Below are positions 33,952 to 43,485 of a stretch of DNA of 64,000 bases, piece after piece (position 1 is the first letter of the stretch; the number at the start of each line of letters is the position of its first letter). Source of the stretch: JANRJY01 sp033763735 (GTDB taxonomy: Bacteria > Bacteroidota > Bacteroidia > Cytophagales > UBA9547); assembly GCA_033763735.1 (NCBI GenBank), contig JANRJY010000053.1, forward strand, positions 90,070 through 154,069, given 5' to 3'. Made by a program: the position numbers and the translations under genes. The notes below the pieces were generated by a model. It ran no database searches, was not told the DNA's origin, and saw only the letters and a program-made list of their open reading frames with translations.

Positions 33952-35061
33952 ATGTCAAAAAAAGGTCGCGTGTTGGTAGCCATGAGTGGCGGAATTGATA
34001 GTTCTTTGTGTGCAGTAATGCTACATGAACAAGGATATGAAGTCATTGGCATGACCATGAAAACCTGGGATTACGCATCTAGTGGGGGTAGTAAAAAGGA
34101 AACAGGATGTTGCAGTCTTGATTCTATTAATGATGCTCGTAACATAGCTGTAAGCTTAGGTTTCCCACATTACATATTGGATATTAGAGAAGAGTTTGGA
34201 GATTCTGTAATTGACTATTTTACAGACGAATATATGGCAGGTCGCACACCCAACCCTTGTGTTATGTGCAACACACATATCAAATGGGATGCACTTTTAA
34301 GAAGAGCCGACAAGCTTGATTGCGAATATATTGCCACAGGACATTATGCCAGTATCAGAAATGAAAATGACCGTTACATCATCTCCAAAGGGATCGACAC
34401 AAACAAAGATCAATCATATGTGTTATGGGGTGTATCACAAGAAAGCCTATCCCGTACTTTATTGCCTTTAGGTAATTTCAAAAAAACTGAAATTAAAGAC
34501 ATGGCTCGTGAAAAAGGTTTCTATGATTTGGTTAATAAATCTGAATCGTATGAAATATGTTTCGTGCCTGATAATGATTATCGAGGTTTTCTCAAACGCA
34601 GAATTAATGGACTGGAAGAAAGTGTAAAAGGAGGTAATTTTGTAAGAGCTGATGGCACTGTATTAGGCACACATGAAGGATATCCGTTTTACACGATTGG
34701 TCAACGCAAAGGACTAGGAATTGCACTAGGATTCCCTGCTTTTGTTACTGAAATCAGGAAAGAAACTAATGAAGTTGTATTAGGTATCGAAGAAGAACTT
34801 TTGCTTAATGGCATGTGGGTGCGTAAACTAAATATGCAAAAATATGATACCTTGGTGGGTCGTAAAATGGACGCCAATACCAAAGTTCGATATAAAGATG
34901 CCGGAACGGATTCGGTAATTGAACAAATAGGAGATAAAATGAAAGTTACTTTTTATTCTAAAGTAAATGCCATTGCACCCGGACAGGCAGCCGTTTTTTA
35001 TGATGGAAACGATGTAATTGGTGGCGGATGGATTGAGAAAAGTTTTGATGTAAATAATTAA
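33952..35061 (+). CDS. mnmA: tRNA-specific 2-thiouridylase MnmA
   Basis: MnmA places sulfur on U34 of tRNA-Lys, -Glu and -Gln. The 369-residue protein has the ATP-binding PP-loop SGGIDSS (12-18), the catalytic pair Cys103 (in NPCVMCN) and Cys203 (in EICFVPD), GHYA near 130 and TNKDQSYVLWG near 150-160, all as in characterised enzymes. The C-terminal RNA-binding beta-barrel region ends with YSKVNAIAPGQAAVFYDG and GGGWI. Length is standard. The gene is followed after 52 bases by the DUF3857 pair, which has its own -7 element. Confidence 0.96.
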   Translation: MSKKGRVLVAMSGGIDSSLCAVMLHEQGYEVIGMTMKTWDYASSGGSKKETGCCSLDSINDARNIAVSLGFPHYILDIREEFGDSVIDYFTDEYMAGRTPNPCVMCNTHIKWDALLRRADKLDCEYIATGHYASIRNENDRYIISKGIDTNKDQSYVLWGVSQESLSRTLLPLGNFKKTEIKDMAREKGFYDLVNKSESYEICFVPDNDYRGFLKRRINGLEESVKGGNFVRADGTVLGTHEGYPFYTIGQRKGLGIALGFPAFVTEIRKETNEVVLGIEEELLLNGMWVRKLNMQKYDTLVGRKMDANTKVRYKDAGTDSVIEQIGDKMKVTFYSKVNAIAPGQAAVFYDGNDVIGGGWIEKSFDVNN

Positions 35062-35077
35062 CATACAAAATATTTTT

Positions 35078-35085
35078 TATATTTG
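35078..35085 (+). promoter_or_regulatory. Candidate -7 element of the DUF3857 operon
   Basis: TATATTTG fits TAnnTTTG and ends 28 bases before the ATG at 35114, in the gap after mnmA. No -33 element at normal spacing was seen. Confidence 0.45.
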
Positions 35086-35113
35086 ACCATCCAAAAAATC
35101 GCATTTATACCTA

Positions 35114-37063
35114 ATGAAATACATTAAATTTTTTCTGTTTATACATTTATCAACCATTTTTGGTCAACTCAAAGATAGACCGGATATGAAATGGGGAAAA
35201 ATATCCATGCATGAATTAACAATGACAAGTTGCAATTTTGATTCAAATGCTATGGCATTAATTTTATTCGATTATGGAGAATCAACTCCCCAAGGTTTTT
35301 TCAAACATACCAGAATTAAAGTATTCAAAAAGGGAGCTTCAAATATTGCGAATTACAGAATTCCTTATTTTGTATCAGGGAGTAAGGATATTACACAATT
35401 TGAGGGTACCTCTTATAATTTACAAAAGAATGGAACTATACAAAAAACAAATCTGGACAGAAATACCATTTTTTACACTGAATTTAGAGATAATATTCAA
35501 CTGGCTTCATTTTCCATGCCTAATGTTATCGAAGGAACTGTTTTTGAGTTTAAATATAAATTAGGTTTTGTAAATGCATTTGATTGGCAATTTCAAGATC
35601 TTTATCCAATTCAATGGAGTGAATATAAAACCGTAATACCTTCTAGCATTCAGTTTCAAGACTTTTTATTTGGAAACTTAAAAGTAGATTATATTTCGAA
35701 AGACTATGATGTAAATGAACAAGCTCCCACTAAAACTTGGGTTATGAAACAAGTACCTGCTTTGAAACCAGAACCTTATATGGATTCATATCAAAATTAT
35801 TTGTCAAAGCTTGAATTTCAAATATTTGCTGTAGAAGGTTATCAATCAATTAATAGCAATAACCCAACGGTGAAATATGTAAGATTAACATACAACACTT
35901 GGAATAAAGTGAGTGAATTTCTACTGGATGACCCATATTTTGGCAAACTGTTCGGTAATAAAGTAGCTGGTAAATTCGCTGATGCTGACTCTGTTGATAA
36001 TATTATTTCAATCAAAGATCCTAAAAATCGAATGATTGCTTGTTTCAAGTTTGTTCAAAAGAATATTAAATGGAATGGTAATTATTATGCCTCTACAAGT
36101 GGATCCATTGGCAAAACAATTTCTAAAAGGACAGGAATATCAGGTGACGTCAATATGATATTGTTTAACCTATTAATCCAAGCAAATATTAGAGTGGAGC
36201 CGGTCATTATAAGAACCAAAAACATAGGTCGTTTAGAAACCACTTACCCTATGACTGATAGATTCAATCATTTTATTGTTAAAAGTTCAATAGGAGATGA
36301 ATCATGGTTTTTGGATGCAACAGATCAAAATTTGCCATTTGACTTCGTGCCTTTAAATTCACTTAACAGTGCGGGCCTTACTGTTGAGAAGGAACCGAAA
36401 TTTATAGCAGTAAATCAAAAAAACATTTCCAAAAGAAACATCGTCACCCAGTTCTTAGTAGATAAAAGTGGGACTTTAACCGGTCTATATCAAGAAAAAA
36501 GTGATGGATATTTTGCCTCCGACATAAGAGAAAATTATAAAAGCATTGATAAAAACAAATTTACTGAAAACCACTTACAAGGAATTATAAACAATATTGA
36601 AGAGGTATCGATTTCAAATATTGAAAATATATTATTAAATGACAAACCTATAAAAATGACCTTTAAAATTAGTTCAGATGCTCCAATCTCTGTTAACAAC
36701 AGTCAAATATTACTTCCATTATTAATCAAACCTGATTTTAAAAACCAACCATTTATGGATGATTTCAGAAAATATGATATTGCAATGCCTTTTGTTCAAG
36801 AATCAACTTTAATGAATTCTTATACAATTCCAGAGGGTTATGAAATCACTTATTTACCTACTTCAACCAAAATTACCTTTGGTTTAAATGATGAAATTGT
36901 TTGGACTTTGCGAACTACTGTAGAAGATAAAACGATTAAAATTTTAAGCAAAATGAACTTGAATAAATCAGAGTTTTCTAAAGATCAATACAATGAATTT
37001 AAAAGTTTTTTTTCCGATTTAGTTCTAAAACAGAATGAAAAAATTATCATTTCGAAAAAATAA
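35114..37063 (+). CDS. Exported DUF3857/transglutaminase-like protein lacking the catalytic Cys
   Basis: The 649-residue protein has a short signal peptide (KYIKFFLFIHLSTIFGQ), a DUF3857 beta domain (about 50-250, with FKHTRIKVFKKGASNIANY) and a transglutaminase-like core (about 300-430), then a C-terminal beta region. In active relatives the Cys sits in GDCKD; here the equivalent is SGDVNMILFNLL, so Val346 replaces Cys. The His and Asp regions remain (RFNHFIVK; WFLDATD). I infer a non-enzymatic binding role. It is followed directly by a paralogue that keeps the Cys, and both are transcribed with the propeller/SpoIIE gene. Confidence 0.85.
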   Translation: MKYIKFFLFIHLSTIFGQLKDRPDMKWGKISMHELTMTSCNFDSNAMALILFDYGESTPQGFFKHTRIKVFKKGASNIANYRIPYFVSGSKDITQFEGTSYNLQKNGTIQKTNLDRNTIFYTEFRDNIQLASFSMPNVIEGTVFEFKYKLGFVNAFDWQFQDLYPIQWSEYKTVIPSSIQFQDFLFGNLKVDYISKDYDVNEQAPTKTWVMKQVPALKPEPYMDSYQNYLSKLEFQIFAVEGYQSINSNNPTVKYVRLTYNTWNKVSEFLLDDPYFGKLFGNKVAGKFADADSVDNIISIKDPKNRMIACFKFVQKNIKWNGNYYASTSGSIGKTISKRTGISGDVNMILFNLLIQANIRVEPVIIRTKNIGRLETTYPMTDRFNHFIVKSSIGDESWFLDATDQNLPFDFVPLNSLNSAGLTVEKEPKFIAVNQKNISKRNIVTQFLVDKSGTLTGLYQEKSDGYFASDIRENYKSIDKNKFTENHLQGIINNIEEVSISNIENILLNDKPIKMTFKISSDAPISVNNSQILLPLLIKPDFKNQPFMDDFRKYDIAMPFVQESTLMNSYTIPEGYEITYLPTSTKITFGLNDEIVWTLRTTVEDKTIKILSKMNLNKSEFSKDQYNEFKSFFSDLVLKQNEKIIISKK

Positions 37064-37064
37064 T

Positions 37065-38978
37065 ATGTTTAGAACATTGTCTTATTTTCTCATTTTTCAA
37101 ACTGTTATTTCACAAGCATTTGAAAATAAATATGATGTAAAATTAATCCCGCAGCTTCTTTTAGAAAATGCAGATTTGGTCATACGAAATTATAACATTG
37201 ATTTTGAAATGCTGAGTATTGATAAAACAGTCAATAAAGAGCACATTACATATACTTTTCTTAATGAAAGTGGTGTTAATAAAGTAAAATTGGCGGCTTT
37301 TTACAAAGAATCACAAGACAAAATTTCTAATATTAGCATCAAGTTATTTGATAAAAATGGCACTTTAGTTCGAAAGTTCAAACAAAGCGATATTGCAGAC
37401 TATCCTGCGTTTGATGGGTTTTCAGTAAAAACTGATTACAGGATCAAATATGCGGATTTTTATTATCCGGATTTCCCTTATACCATTGAATTTGAATATG
37501 ATAAGTCAAGCAATCATTCAATAGGATTTCCAATATTTACTCCCCAATTTGATTTTAGAATCTCAATTGAATCGGCCTCAATATCTGTAAAAGTGCCATT
37601 AAACGATTCTTTACGATATAAAATTTACAATTCCACAGTACAGCCTTCATTTATAAACGACTTAAAATATTTAAGTTGTAATTTCTCAATTACTGGTCTT
37701 CAAGCAAAAAATAAAGAGGAGTTTAACCCATCTATTTTTAAATATGTTCCTTATGTGGTTTTTGCCCCTAACAAATTCAAATTTGGTAAATATTATGGTC
37801 AACTTGACACATGGAATAATTTCGGGAAATTTTATTCTAATCTGAATAAAGATAAACCTTTTTTTTCTGATGAAAATAAGGCAAAAGTTCTGGAATTGGT
37901 AAAAAACTGCAAAAGTGACAAAGAAAAAATAGAAGTACTTTATAACCATTTGCAAAAAACAAAGCGTTATGTGAGTATCCAAATTGGCGTTGGAGGCATG
38001 CAATGTTTTGATGCAGATTTTGTTGAACAATATGGCTTTGGCGATTGTAAGGCGTTAAGTAATTACATGCAAGCAATGCTGAAAGTTGCTGGTATTACGT
38101 CACATGTGGCATTAGTTTATGCCGGAGAGCAGTTATTAGAACCTGACCCAAATTTTACTGCCAATTTATTTAACCATGCTATTTTATTTATTCCACTTCC
38201 AAATGATTCTATTTGGCTTGAATGTACCAGTGAAACTTTACCTGTAGGATACTTAGGAAGCTTTACCAATAACAGAAACGCACTTATTACAACCTCTGAA
38301 GGTGGATATTTGAAAAAAACACCAAAATATGGCTTAGAGACTAATAAAATCACTTCGAATACTAAAGTTGAAATTATTGACAAATCAATTCAACTTTATA
38401 ATGTAAGATTAAATTTAAAAGGTATTCCAGCAGAGTTGGTTGGACAACTTAATTTTTACACATCTCCAAAAGATCAAGAAAAATGGATTATTAACTACCT
38501 GCAAATTAATAACATACAAGATTTAAAGTTTAAAATTGAAAATATAAAAACAGATACAATTCCAAGTATTAAAATTGAATTGAATTATAAAAAGGAGATA
38601 AATATAAATTCAATCAATAATCAGATCAATATTTCAACTAAGGCTGACTTTATTCAAAATAGAACCATAAAAAATTCAAAATTAAGAATTGAAAATTACT
38701 ATAATAACAATGCTCTTTCCAGATTAGATACGATGCAATTCAATTATCCAACAAATTTGAAATTATTTGATTTTAAAAATGTTAACTCTGAACTTAATTA
38801 CGACTTTGGTCATTACAACAAATTAAGTTACTTAAATTCAGACAATCAACTAATCATAATTCGAAAATTCCATTTGGATTGTTTTGATATAAAACCAAAT
38901 GATAGTGCGTATTTGAAATCTTTTTTCGATCAAATTATAAGAGACGATAAACAAGTAGTAACTTTTATAAATAATTAA
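37065..38978 (+). CDS. Exported DUF3857/transglutaminase-like protein with intact Cys
   Basis: The ATG at 37065 gives 637 residues with a signal peptide (FRTLSYFLIFQTVISQA); an ATG at 37035 would add ten residues and overlap the upstream gene by 29 bases. A DUF3857 domain (about 30-230) precedes a transglutaminase-like core, with Cys328 in FGDCKALSNYM, His in NHAILFIPL and LECTSE where the third residue is usually Asp. The family is exported and poorly characterised; peptide-bond hydrolysis or cross-linking is possible. Sequence similarity to the preceding gene suggests tandem duplication followed by loss of the Cys in one copy. Confidence 0.85.
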   Translation: MFRTLSYFLIFQTVISQAFENKYDVKLIPQLLLENADLVIRNYNIDFEMLSIDKTVNKEHITYTFLNESGVNKVKLAAFYKESQDKISNISIKLFDKNGTLVRKFKQSDIADYPAFDGFSVKTDYRIKYADFYYPDFPYTIEFEYDKSSNHSIGFPIFTPQFDFRISIESASISVKVPLNDSLRYKIYNSTVQPSFINDLKYLSCNFSITGLQAKNKEEFNPSIFKYVPYVVFAPNKFKFGKYYGQLDTWNNFGKFYSNLNKDKPFFSDENKAKVLELVKNCKSDKEKIEVLYNHLQKTKRYVSIQIGVGGMQCFDADFVEQYGFGDCKALSNYMQAMLKVAGITSHVALVYAGEQLLEPDPNFTANLFNHAILFIPLPNDSIWLECTSETLPVGYLGSFTNNRNALITTSEGGYLKKTPKYGLETNKITSNTKVEIIDKSIQLYNVRLNLKGIPAELVGQLNFYTSPKDQEKWIINYLQINNIQDLKFKIENIKTDTIPSIKIELNYKKEININSINNQINISTKADFIQNRTIKNSKLRIENYYNNNALSRLDTMQFNYPTNLKLFDFKNVNSELNYDFGHYNKLSYLNSDNQLIIIRKFHLDCFDIKPNDSAYLKSFFDQIIRDDKQVVTFINN

Positions 38979-39061
38979 TTTTTTGTAAAAAATTTATAAA
39001 ATATAAATTCCAAACTTTTTTTTCAAAAAACAGTAAAATATAAATTATTACATCAAAAAAG

Positions 39062-42000
39062 TTGATATTAGTTTACAGAATTAAGTTTTTAAGATTATTA
39101 ACACTTTTGCCATTATTTATTTTTGGACAAAATGAATTTGCTGCTTTTCAGCATTTGACTTTAGAAAATGGACTGTTTCAAAATTATGTAATAAGTAACT
39201 TCCGCGATTCCAGAGGATTTATTTGGACAATATATAACAAAGGTTTTAGTATATATGATGGATATACTTTTAAAAAATATAATAGTAAATCTTTTGAAAC
39301 TGATTTTTTTGATGGAATAGGACCTAAAGGTATTTGTGAGGATATTAATGGCAATATTTGGATGGGTTCTAATAAAGGATTGGTAAAATATAATCTAAAG
39401 CAAGATCGATTTGATTTTGTTCTTATTAACGACACTTTAATAAATAAAGGAATTAATTATGTTTCTTCAGGTAAGGACGAATTTATATGGCTATTTAATA
39501 AATATGGAGTTCTTAAATTCAATGTTAATACATTAAAATATAAGCAATATGTGCATGATTCTGCAAATCCAAATAGTTTCCCCAAAAATGGCATAATGGT
39601 TACACTTTTGGATGAAGATGGTACATTTTGGTTTTCAAATTGGGATCAAGGCATTACCAAATATAACCCTGAAACAGACGACTTCATAACTTATAAAAAT
39701 AATCCATCTGACCCAAATTCAGTCTTTACAAATCCAATTTTTTGTATGACTTCTGATAATAAAGATCAAATATGGTTAGGTTCTTTATTCAGGACGGACA
39801 ACGCTTCAATAGGTGTGTTCAATAAAAAAACCAAAAAATTCAAAAAAATTAAGTACAATAATAACGATATTCCTTTAGGAATATTTGCAATGGATACCGA
39901 TTTAGATGGTAATATTTGGATGGGTTCAATGCAAGATTTGGGAATTTACAAATATGATCAGAGAAAAAACAAGTTTGAACATTTCCTTCATAATGGTAAT
40001 AATAGTCAATCAATATCAGAAAATAATATTAATAGCATTTTTATTGATAAAGAGAATAAATTATGGGCAGGCACACCTAACAAAGGGTTGAATGTTTTGG
40101 ATTTAAATCTAAAGGACATTCACTTTTATGATTTTTCAAAATATAGTGCTGCAAATGGTTTTAATATGATCTCTTGGGATTTTGACAATGAAAATAACCT
40201 TTGGTTAGTTACTAATAATGGGCTATTTAAATTTAATATGGATACTGAAGAAATTACTAAAATTCCGTTAAGAGGGTTTGAAAAAAATCTTTCGAATGTT
40301 TTTTACTGTGAAAATGCTGTTTATGTGAAAGTAAATGATAAAATATTAAAGGTAGATATCAAATCATTAAAAGTGAAAGAATTTAAGTATCCTCATTTGA
40401 AAAATAATGAGCTATTAACAATGTACAAAGACAAAAATGGCAATTTGTACGCAGCTTATAATTACAACTTATACTCTTTCAAGTCCGGTGATTTGGAAGG
40501 TAATCCAACTTTAATTGGTACTTCTGAAAACAAAACACCTTTTGTAAACTTTATTGAAATAGAAAAATATTGTTACATTTCAATGGAAGGCAAACTTTTT
40601 AGAATTAATAAAAAAGACCTCACTTCTGAAAGTCTTTTGGATAATATAGGCGCAAATAATTCTCTTAATTCAATAACTACTTTGCAATTAATAAAAGATA
40701 CTTTGTATGTAAATGGTTTGGATCATGAAGCTTTATTTAATGTTAGAACAAATTCATTAATTAAAATTCGTAAAAATTTTGTAGTAGAGGGTACTGAAGA
40801 AATTATTACAAGAAACTATCATTACAATGACACCAGCTTTTGTATAAATTCTCATTTTGGAGTATTCATATATAACAAATACACCAATCAAAAATCTAAA
40901 ATTGATTTAATCGATATTGATCAAATGGATGGAAACAATATGATTAAATCACCAAATGGAAGATTTTATTTGGCAGTTTCGAAAGGAATATTGTCTTTTG
41001 ATCCTAAAAAACTTGAAAAATACAACGCTTCAAAACCAATAATTGCGTTAACTGATTTTTATTTATTTAACGAAAAAGTAAACCCCGATTCAAATACAAA
41101 CCTTCTAAAAGAAAATATAATTGTGGCAAAAGAAATCATATTGACCCACGATCAATCTATATTCTCATTGGAAATGACATTGCTCAACTTTGGTGACACT
41201 AAACTAAATCAATATAGATATATTTTAGAAGGATTTGAAACCAAATGGAATTATATCGGAAGCCGTAAAGTAGCTTCATTCACAAGTCTACCTTCGGGTG
41301 AATACACATTTAAATACGCGGGTGCAAATCAAAATGGGATTTGGAGTGACACTAAAAGCATCAAAATAATTGTTCTTCCTCCTTTTTGGGAAACCTGGTG
41401 GTTTCGATTACTTATTTTAATAGGAATTGCAATTTTGGTGTACTTGATTATTGTTGTTCGAACCAGGAATATTAAAAAACAAAAGGAAGAACTTGAAACC
41501 CAGGTGATACTTAGAACCGCTGAAATCAGTGCTCAAAAAGAGGAAATATTAACACAAAAAGAAGAAATTGAAATTCAGCAAGACCGAATTTCCGAATTGT
41601 ATAAAGATGTAACAGATAGCATACACACCGCACAAGCTATACAAGAGTCAATACTCCCTCCTAACGAATTGTTAAAACAAGCATTGTCAGAATCATTTGT
41701 TTTATACTTACCTAAGGACATTGTAAGTGGTGATTTGTACTGGATACATTATGAAAATAATTTGGCTTATGTTGCAGCAGTTGATTGCACAGGACATGGA
41801 GTAGCCGGTGCATTTATGTCTTTGATTGCTAATAATTTGTTAAATCGAATCATAATTGAATCCCCTGGAATAATGCCTAACGAAATGTTGGATAAGTTGA
41901 GCAAATATGTAATTAAGGTGCTTCACCAAGAAAGTGAAAAACCAATCAGTAAGGATGGCATGGACATTTCGGTATGTTTGATTGATTATAAAGAAGGAAA

Positions 42001-42367
42001 ACTACATTTTTCAGGAGCCAATAATGCCTTATATAAAATTTCAAATGGACAGTTAGAGATTCAAAAAGCAGATAATAATAGTGTTGGGCTTCAAATAATG
42101 GGAAAGGTCTCAAAGTTTACCAATCATACATTTGATTTGATGAAGGGCGATCAATATTACTTGTTCTCTGATGGATTTGCAGGTCAGTTTGGAGGAAATG
42201 AAGGTTTTGAAAAAATGAAGTACGTTAGATTTCGTGAGGCCCTCTTATCAAATTGTGAATTGTCAATGGAAGAACAAAAAATTAAACTTCACAATTATTT
42301 AAAAGATTGGATGTTAGGAACCGAACAAACAGATGATATTTTGGTAATAGGTTTTAAGGTAGTGTAA
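39062..42367 (+). CDS. Propeller sensor with Y_Y_Y domain, transmembrane helix, coiled coil and SpoIIE-type phosphatase
   Basis: The 1101-residue protein has a signal peptide (LRLLTLLPLFIFGQ), about 650 residues of two-component-regulator beta-propeller repeats (recurring G-N-I-W-M-G-S and N-K-L-W-A-G-T), a Y_Y_Y Ig-like domain (about 690-775), one transmembrane helix (about 780-800), a coiled coil rich in Q-K-E-E (about 803-865) and a PP2C SpoIIE domain (about 865-1101). Metal-binding Asp sites are intact: SGDLYW, VDCTGHGVAGAF near 907, KDGMDISV and EQTDDILVIG. It should sense an outside ligand and control a cytoplasmic phosphoprotein, probably an anti-sigma antagonist, by dephosphorylation. 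No histidine kinase domain is present. A TTG at 39062 starts the signal peptide; no ATG does. Confidence 0.9.
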   Translation: MILVYRIKFLRLLTLLPLFIFGQNEFAAFQHLTLENGLFQNYVISNFRDSRGFIWTIYNKGFSIYDGYTFKKYNSKSFETDFFDGIGPKGICEDINGNIWMGSNKGLVKYNLKQDRFDFVLINDTLINKGINYVSSGKDEFIWLFNKYGVLKFNVNTLKYKQYVHDSANPNSFPKNGIMVTLLDEDGTFWFSNWDQGITKYNPETDDFITYKNNPSDPNSVFTNPIFCMTSDNKDQIWLGSLFRTDNASIGVFNKKTKKFKKIKYNNNDIPLGIFAMDTDLDGNIWMGSMQDLGIYKYDQRKNKFEHFLHNGNNSQSISENNINSIFIDKENKLWAGTPNKGLNVLDLNLKDIHFYDFSKYSAANGFNMISWDFDNENNLWLVTNNGLFKFNMDTEEITKIPLRGFEKNLSNVFYCENAVYVKVNDKILKVDIKSLKVKEFKYPHLKNNELLTMYKDKNGNLYAAYNYNLYSFKSGDLEGNPTLIGTSENKTPFVNFIEIEKYCYISMEGKLFRINKKDLTSESLLDNIGANNSLNSITTLQLIKDTLYVNGLDHEALFNVRTNSLIKIRKNFVVEGTEEIITRNYHYNDTSFCINSHFGVFIYNKYTNQKSKIDLIDIDQMDGNNMIKSPNGRFYLAVSKGILSFDPKKLEKYNASKPIIALTDFYLFNEKVNPDSNTNLLKENIIVAKEIILTHDQSIFSLEMTLLNFGDTKLNQYRYILEGFETKWNYIGSRKVASFTSLPSGEYTFKYAGANQNGIWSDTKSIKIIVLPPFWETWWFRLLILIGIAILVYLIIVVRTRNIKKQKEELETQVILRTAEISAQKEEILTQKEEIEIQQDRISELYKDVTDSIHTAQAIQESILPPNELLKQALSESFVLYLPKDIVSGDLYWIHYENNLAYVAAVDCTGHGVAGAFMSLIANNLLNRIIIESPGIMPNEMLDKLSKYVIKVLHQESEKPISKDGMDISVCLIDYKEGKLHFSGANNALYKISNGQLEIQKADNNSVGLQIMGKVSKFTNHTFDLMKGDQYYLFSDGFAGQFGGNEGFEKMKYVRFREALLSNCELSMEEQKIKLHNYLKDWMLGTEQTDDILVIGFKVV

Positions 42368-42427
42368 GAAAGATTGAATTAGTAAGACTTGTGACATGCT
42401 CAACTTGAACATTTTGTACATGAACAC

Positions 42428-42480
42428 TTAAAATCTTCAGTACGTCAAGCCATCAACGCATCAAAACGTCAACACATCTC
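42428..42480 (-). repeat. 8-base periodic stop-codon array after the M28 gene
   Basis: Read on the minus strand just past the stop of the M28 gene, five consecutive 8-base units each end in TGA; on the plus strand TCA stands at 42437, 42445, 42453, 42461 and 42469, exactly eight bases apart, and a TAA follows nine bases on. On the plus strand 42445-42476 is four tandem TCAAnnnn units. It is also the 3' flank of the convergent SpoIIE gene. Confidence 0.75.
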
Positions 42481-43485
42481 TTATTTTTCAGAATACACAA
42501 CTGTAAGTACCGTTTGCCCAACTGCTTTTAAGGTATTTTTATCAATTACGGCCATATTATCGTTTAGTGTATGCCAATAGTCACCAAAATATGCATTGTT
42601 TTTGTCTGAAACATTATATTCGATTATATCAACCATTGGTATTTTTGCAATATTATTAATATAGTAGTGGTCATCAATTATGGACTCTACTTTCAAATTA
42701 GGAAAAAAGTTCGAATAGCCTGCAAGAGCTGCTGTATTCCAAATTCGGTCCGTTATTGCAGGAGCATACCTAGTTGATAATCCTTCCATTGCAAACTGGG
42801 CATTTTTTGCGCCTACCATATCCAATAATATGCCATAATATGCCTGATAACTCGCTGTATGCTTATTTTGAGCCCAATATTGCGATCCTAAGCACCAACT
42901 ATCAGGGACCTCAGGTAAATGCATAAAATCGGGTTGGCCATAATCTTCACCATCAAAAAAAATAATATCCACTCCTACATTGGTATCCAACTTATTAATT
43001 TGACTTATTCTAGCTATTTCGAGTAATATACCAACACCACTTGCACCATCGTTGGCTCCATCAATTGGTGTTCTCTTTTTATTATCATTTTCTTCTTGAT
43101 CAGCAAATGGTCTGCTATCCCAATGTGAAGCCAATATGATTCTTTTTGTAGCGCTCGGATTAATACTCCCAATAATGTTTCTTAATTCCAATTGCTTCCC
43201 GTCAAATGACTTTTTGCTAAATGATTGAACAATTACTTTACAACCATATTTATTTAACTGATGAATCAAATAATCGCCACATGCAATATGAGGTTTAGTG
43301 TTAGGCACCCTTGGACCAAAACTTACTTGCTTTTCAATTTTATTATATGCTGTATCTGCATTAAAAATTGGAGCACTTTTTATTTCAACCGGAGGGTTTG
43401 AACGGATTGTCTCGGGCTTCTTTTTATTGTCACAATTTGTTAATAAAAATACGATTGTACCGAATATCCATAATCTATTCCTCAT
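42481..43485 (-). CDS. M28-family metallohydrolase lipoprotein (peptidase or glutaminyl cyclase type)
   Basis: With the ATG at 43485, which opens a lipobox (TIVFLLTNC, Cys18), the product has 334 residues. The zinc site of M28 proteins is visible: SHWDSRP, the bridging Asp in DGANDGASGVGILLEIA, Glu in FFDGEDYG, and a His in DDHYYI near the end, followed by IIEYNVSD and GDYWHTLNDN. The last features, with SWCLGSQYWA, are shared with secreted glutaminyl-peptide cyclotransferases, which make N-terminal pyroglutamate, so either cyclase or aminopeptidase activity is possible. The start overlaps the 3' end of cysS by 11 bases. Confidence 0.88.
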   Translation of the reverse strand: MRNRLWIFGTIVFLLTNCDNKKKPETIRSNPPVEIKSAPIFNADTAYNKIEKQVSFGPRVPNTKPHIACGDYLIHQLNKYGCKVIVQSFSKKSFDGKQLELRNIIGSINPSATKRIILASHWDSRPFADQEENDNKKRTPIDGANDGASGVGILLEIARISQINKLDTNVGVDIIFFDGEDYGQPDFMHLPEVPDSWCLGSQYWAQNKHTASYQAYYGILLDMVGAKNAQFAMEGLSTRYAPAITDRIWNTAALAGYSNFFPNLKVESIIDDHYYINNIAKIPMVDIIEYNVSDKNNAYFGDYWHTLNDNMAVIDKNTLKAVGQTVLTVVYSEK

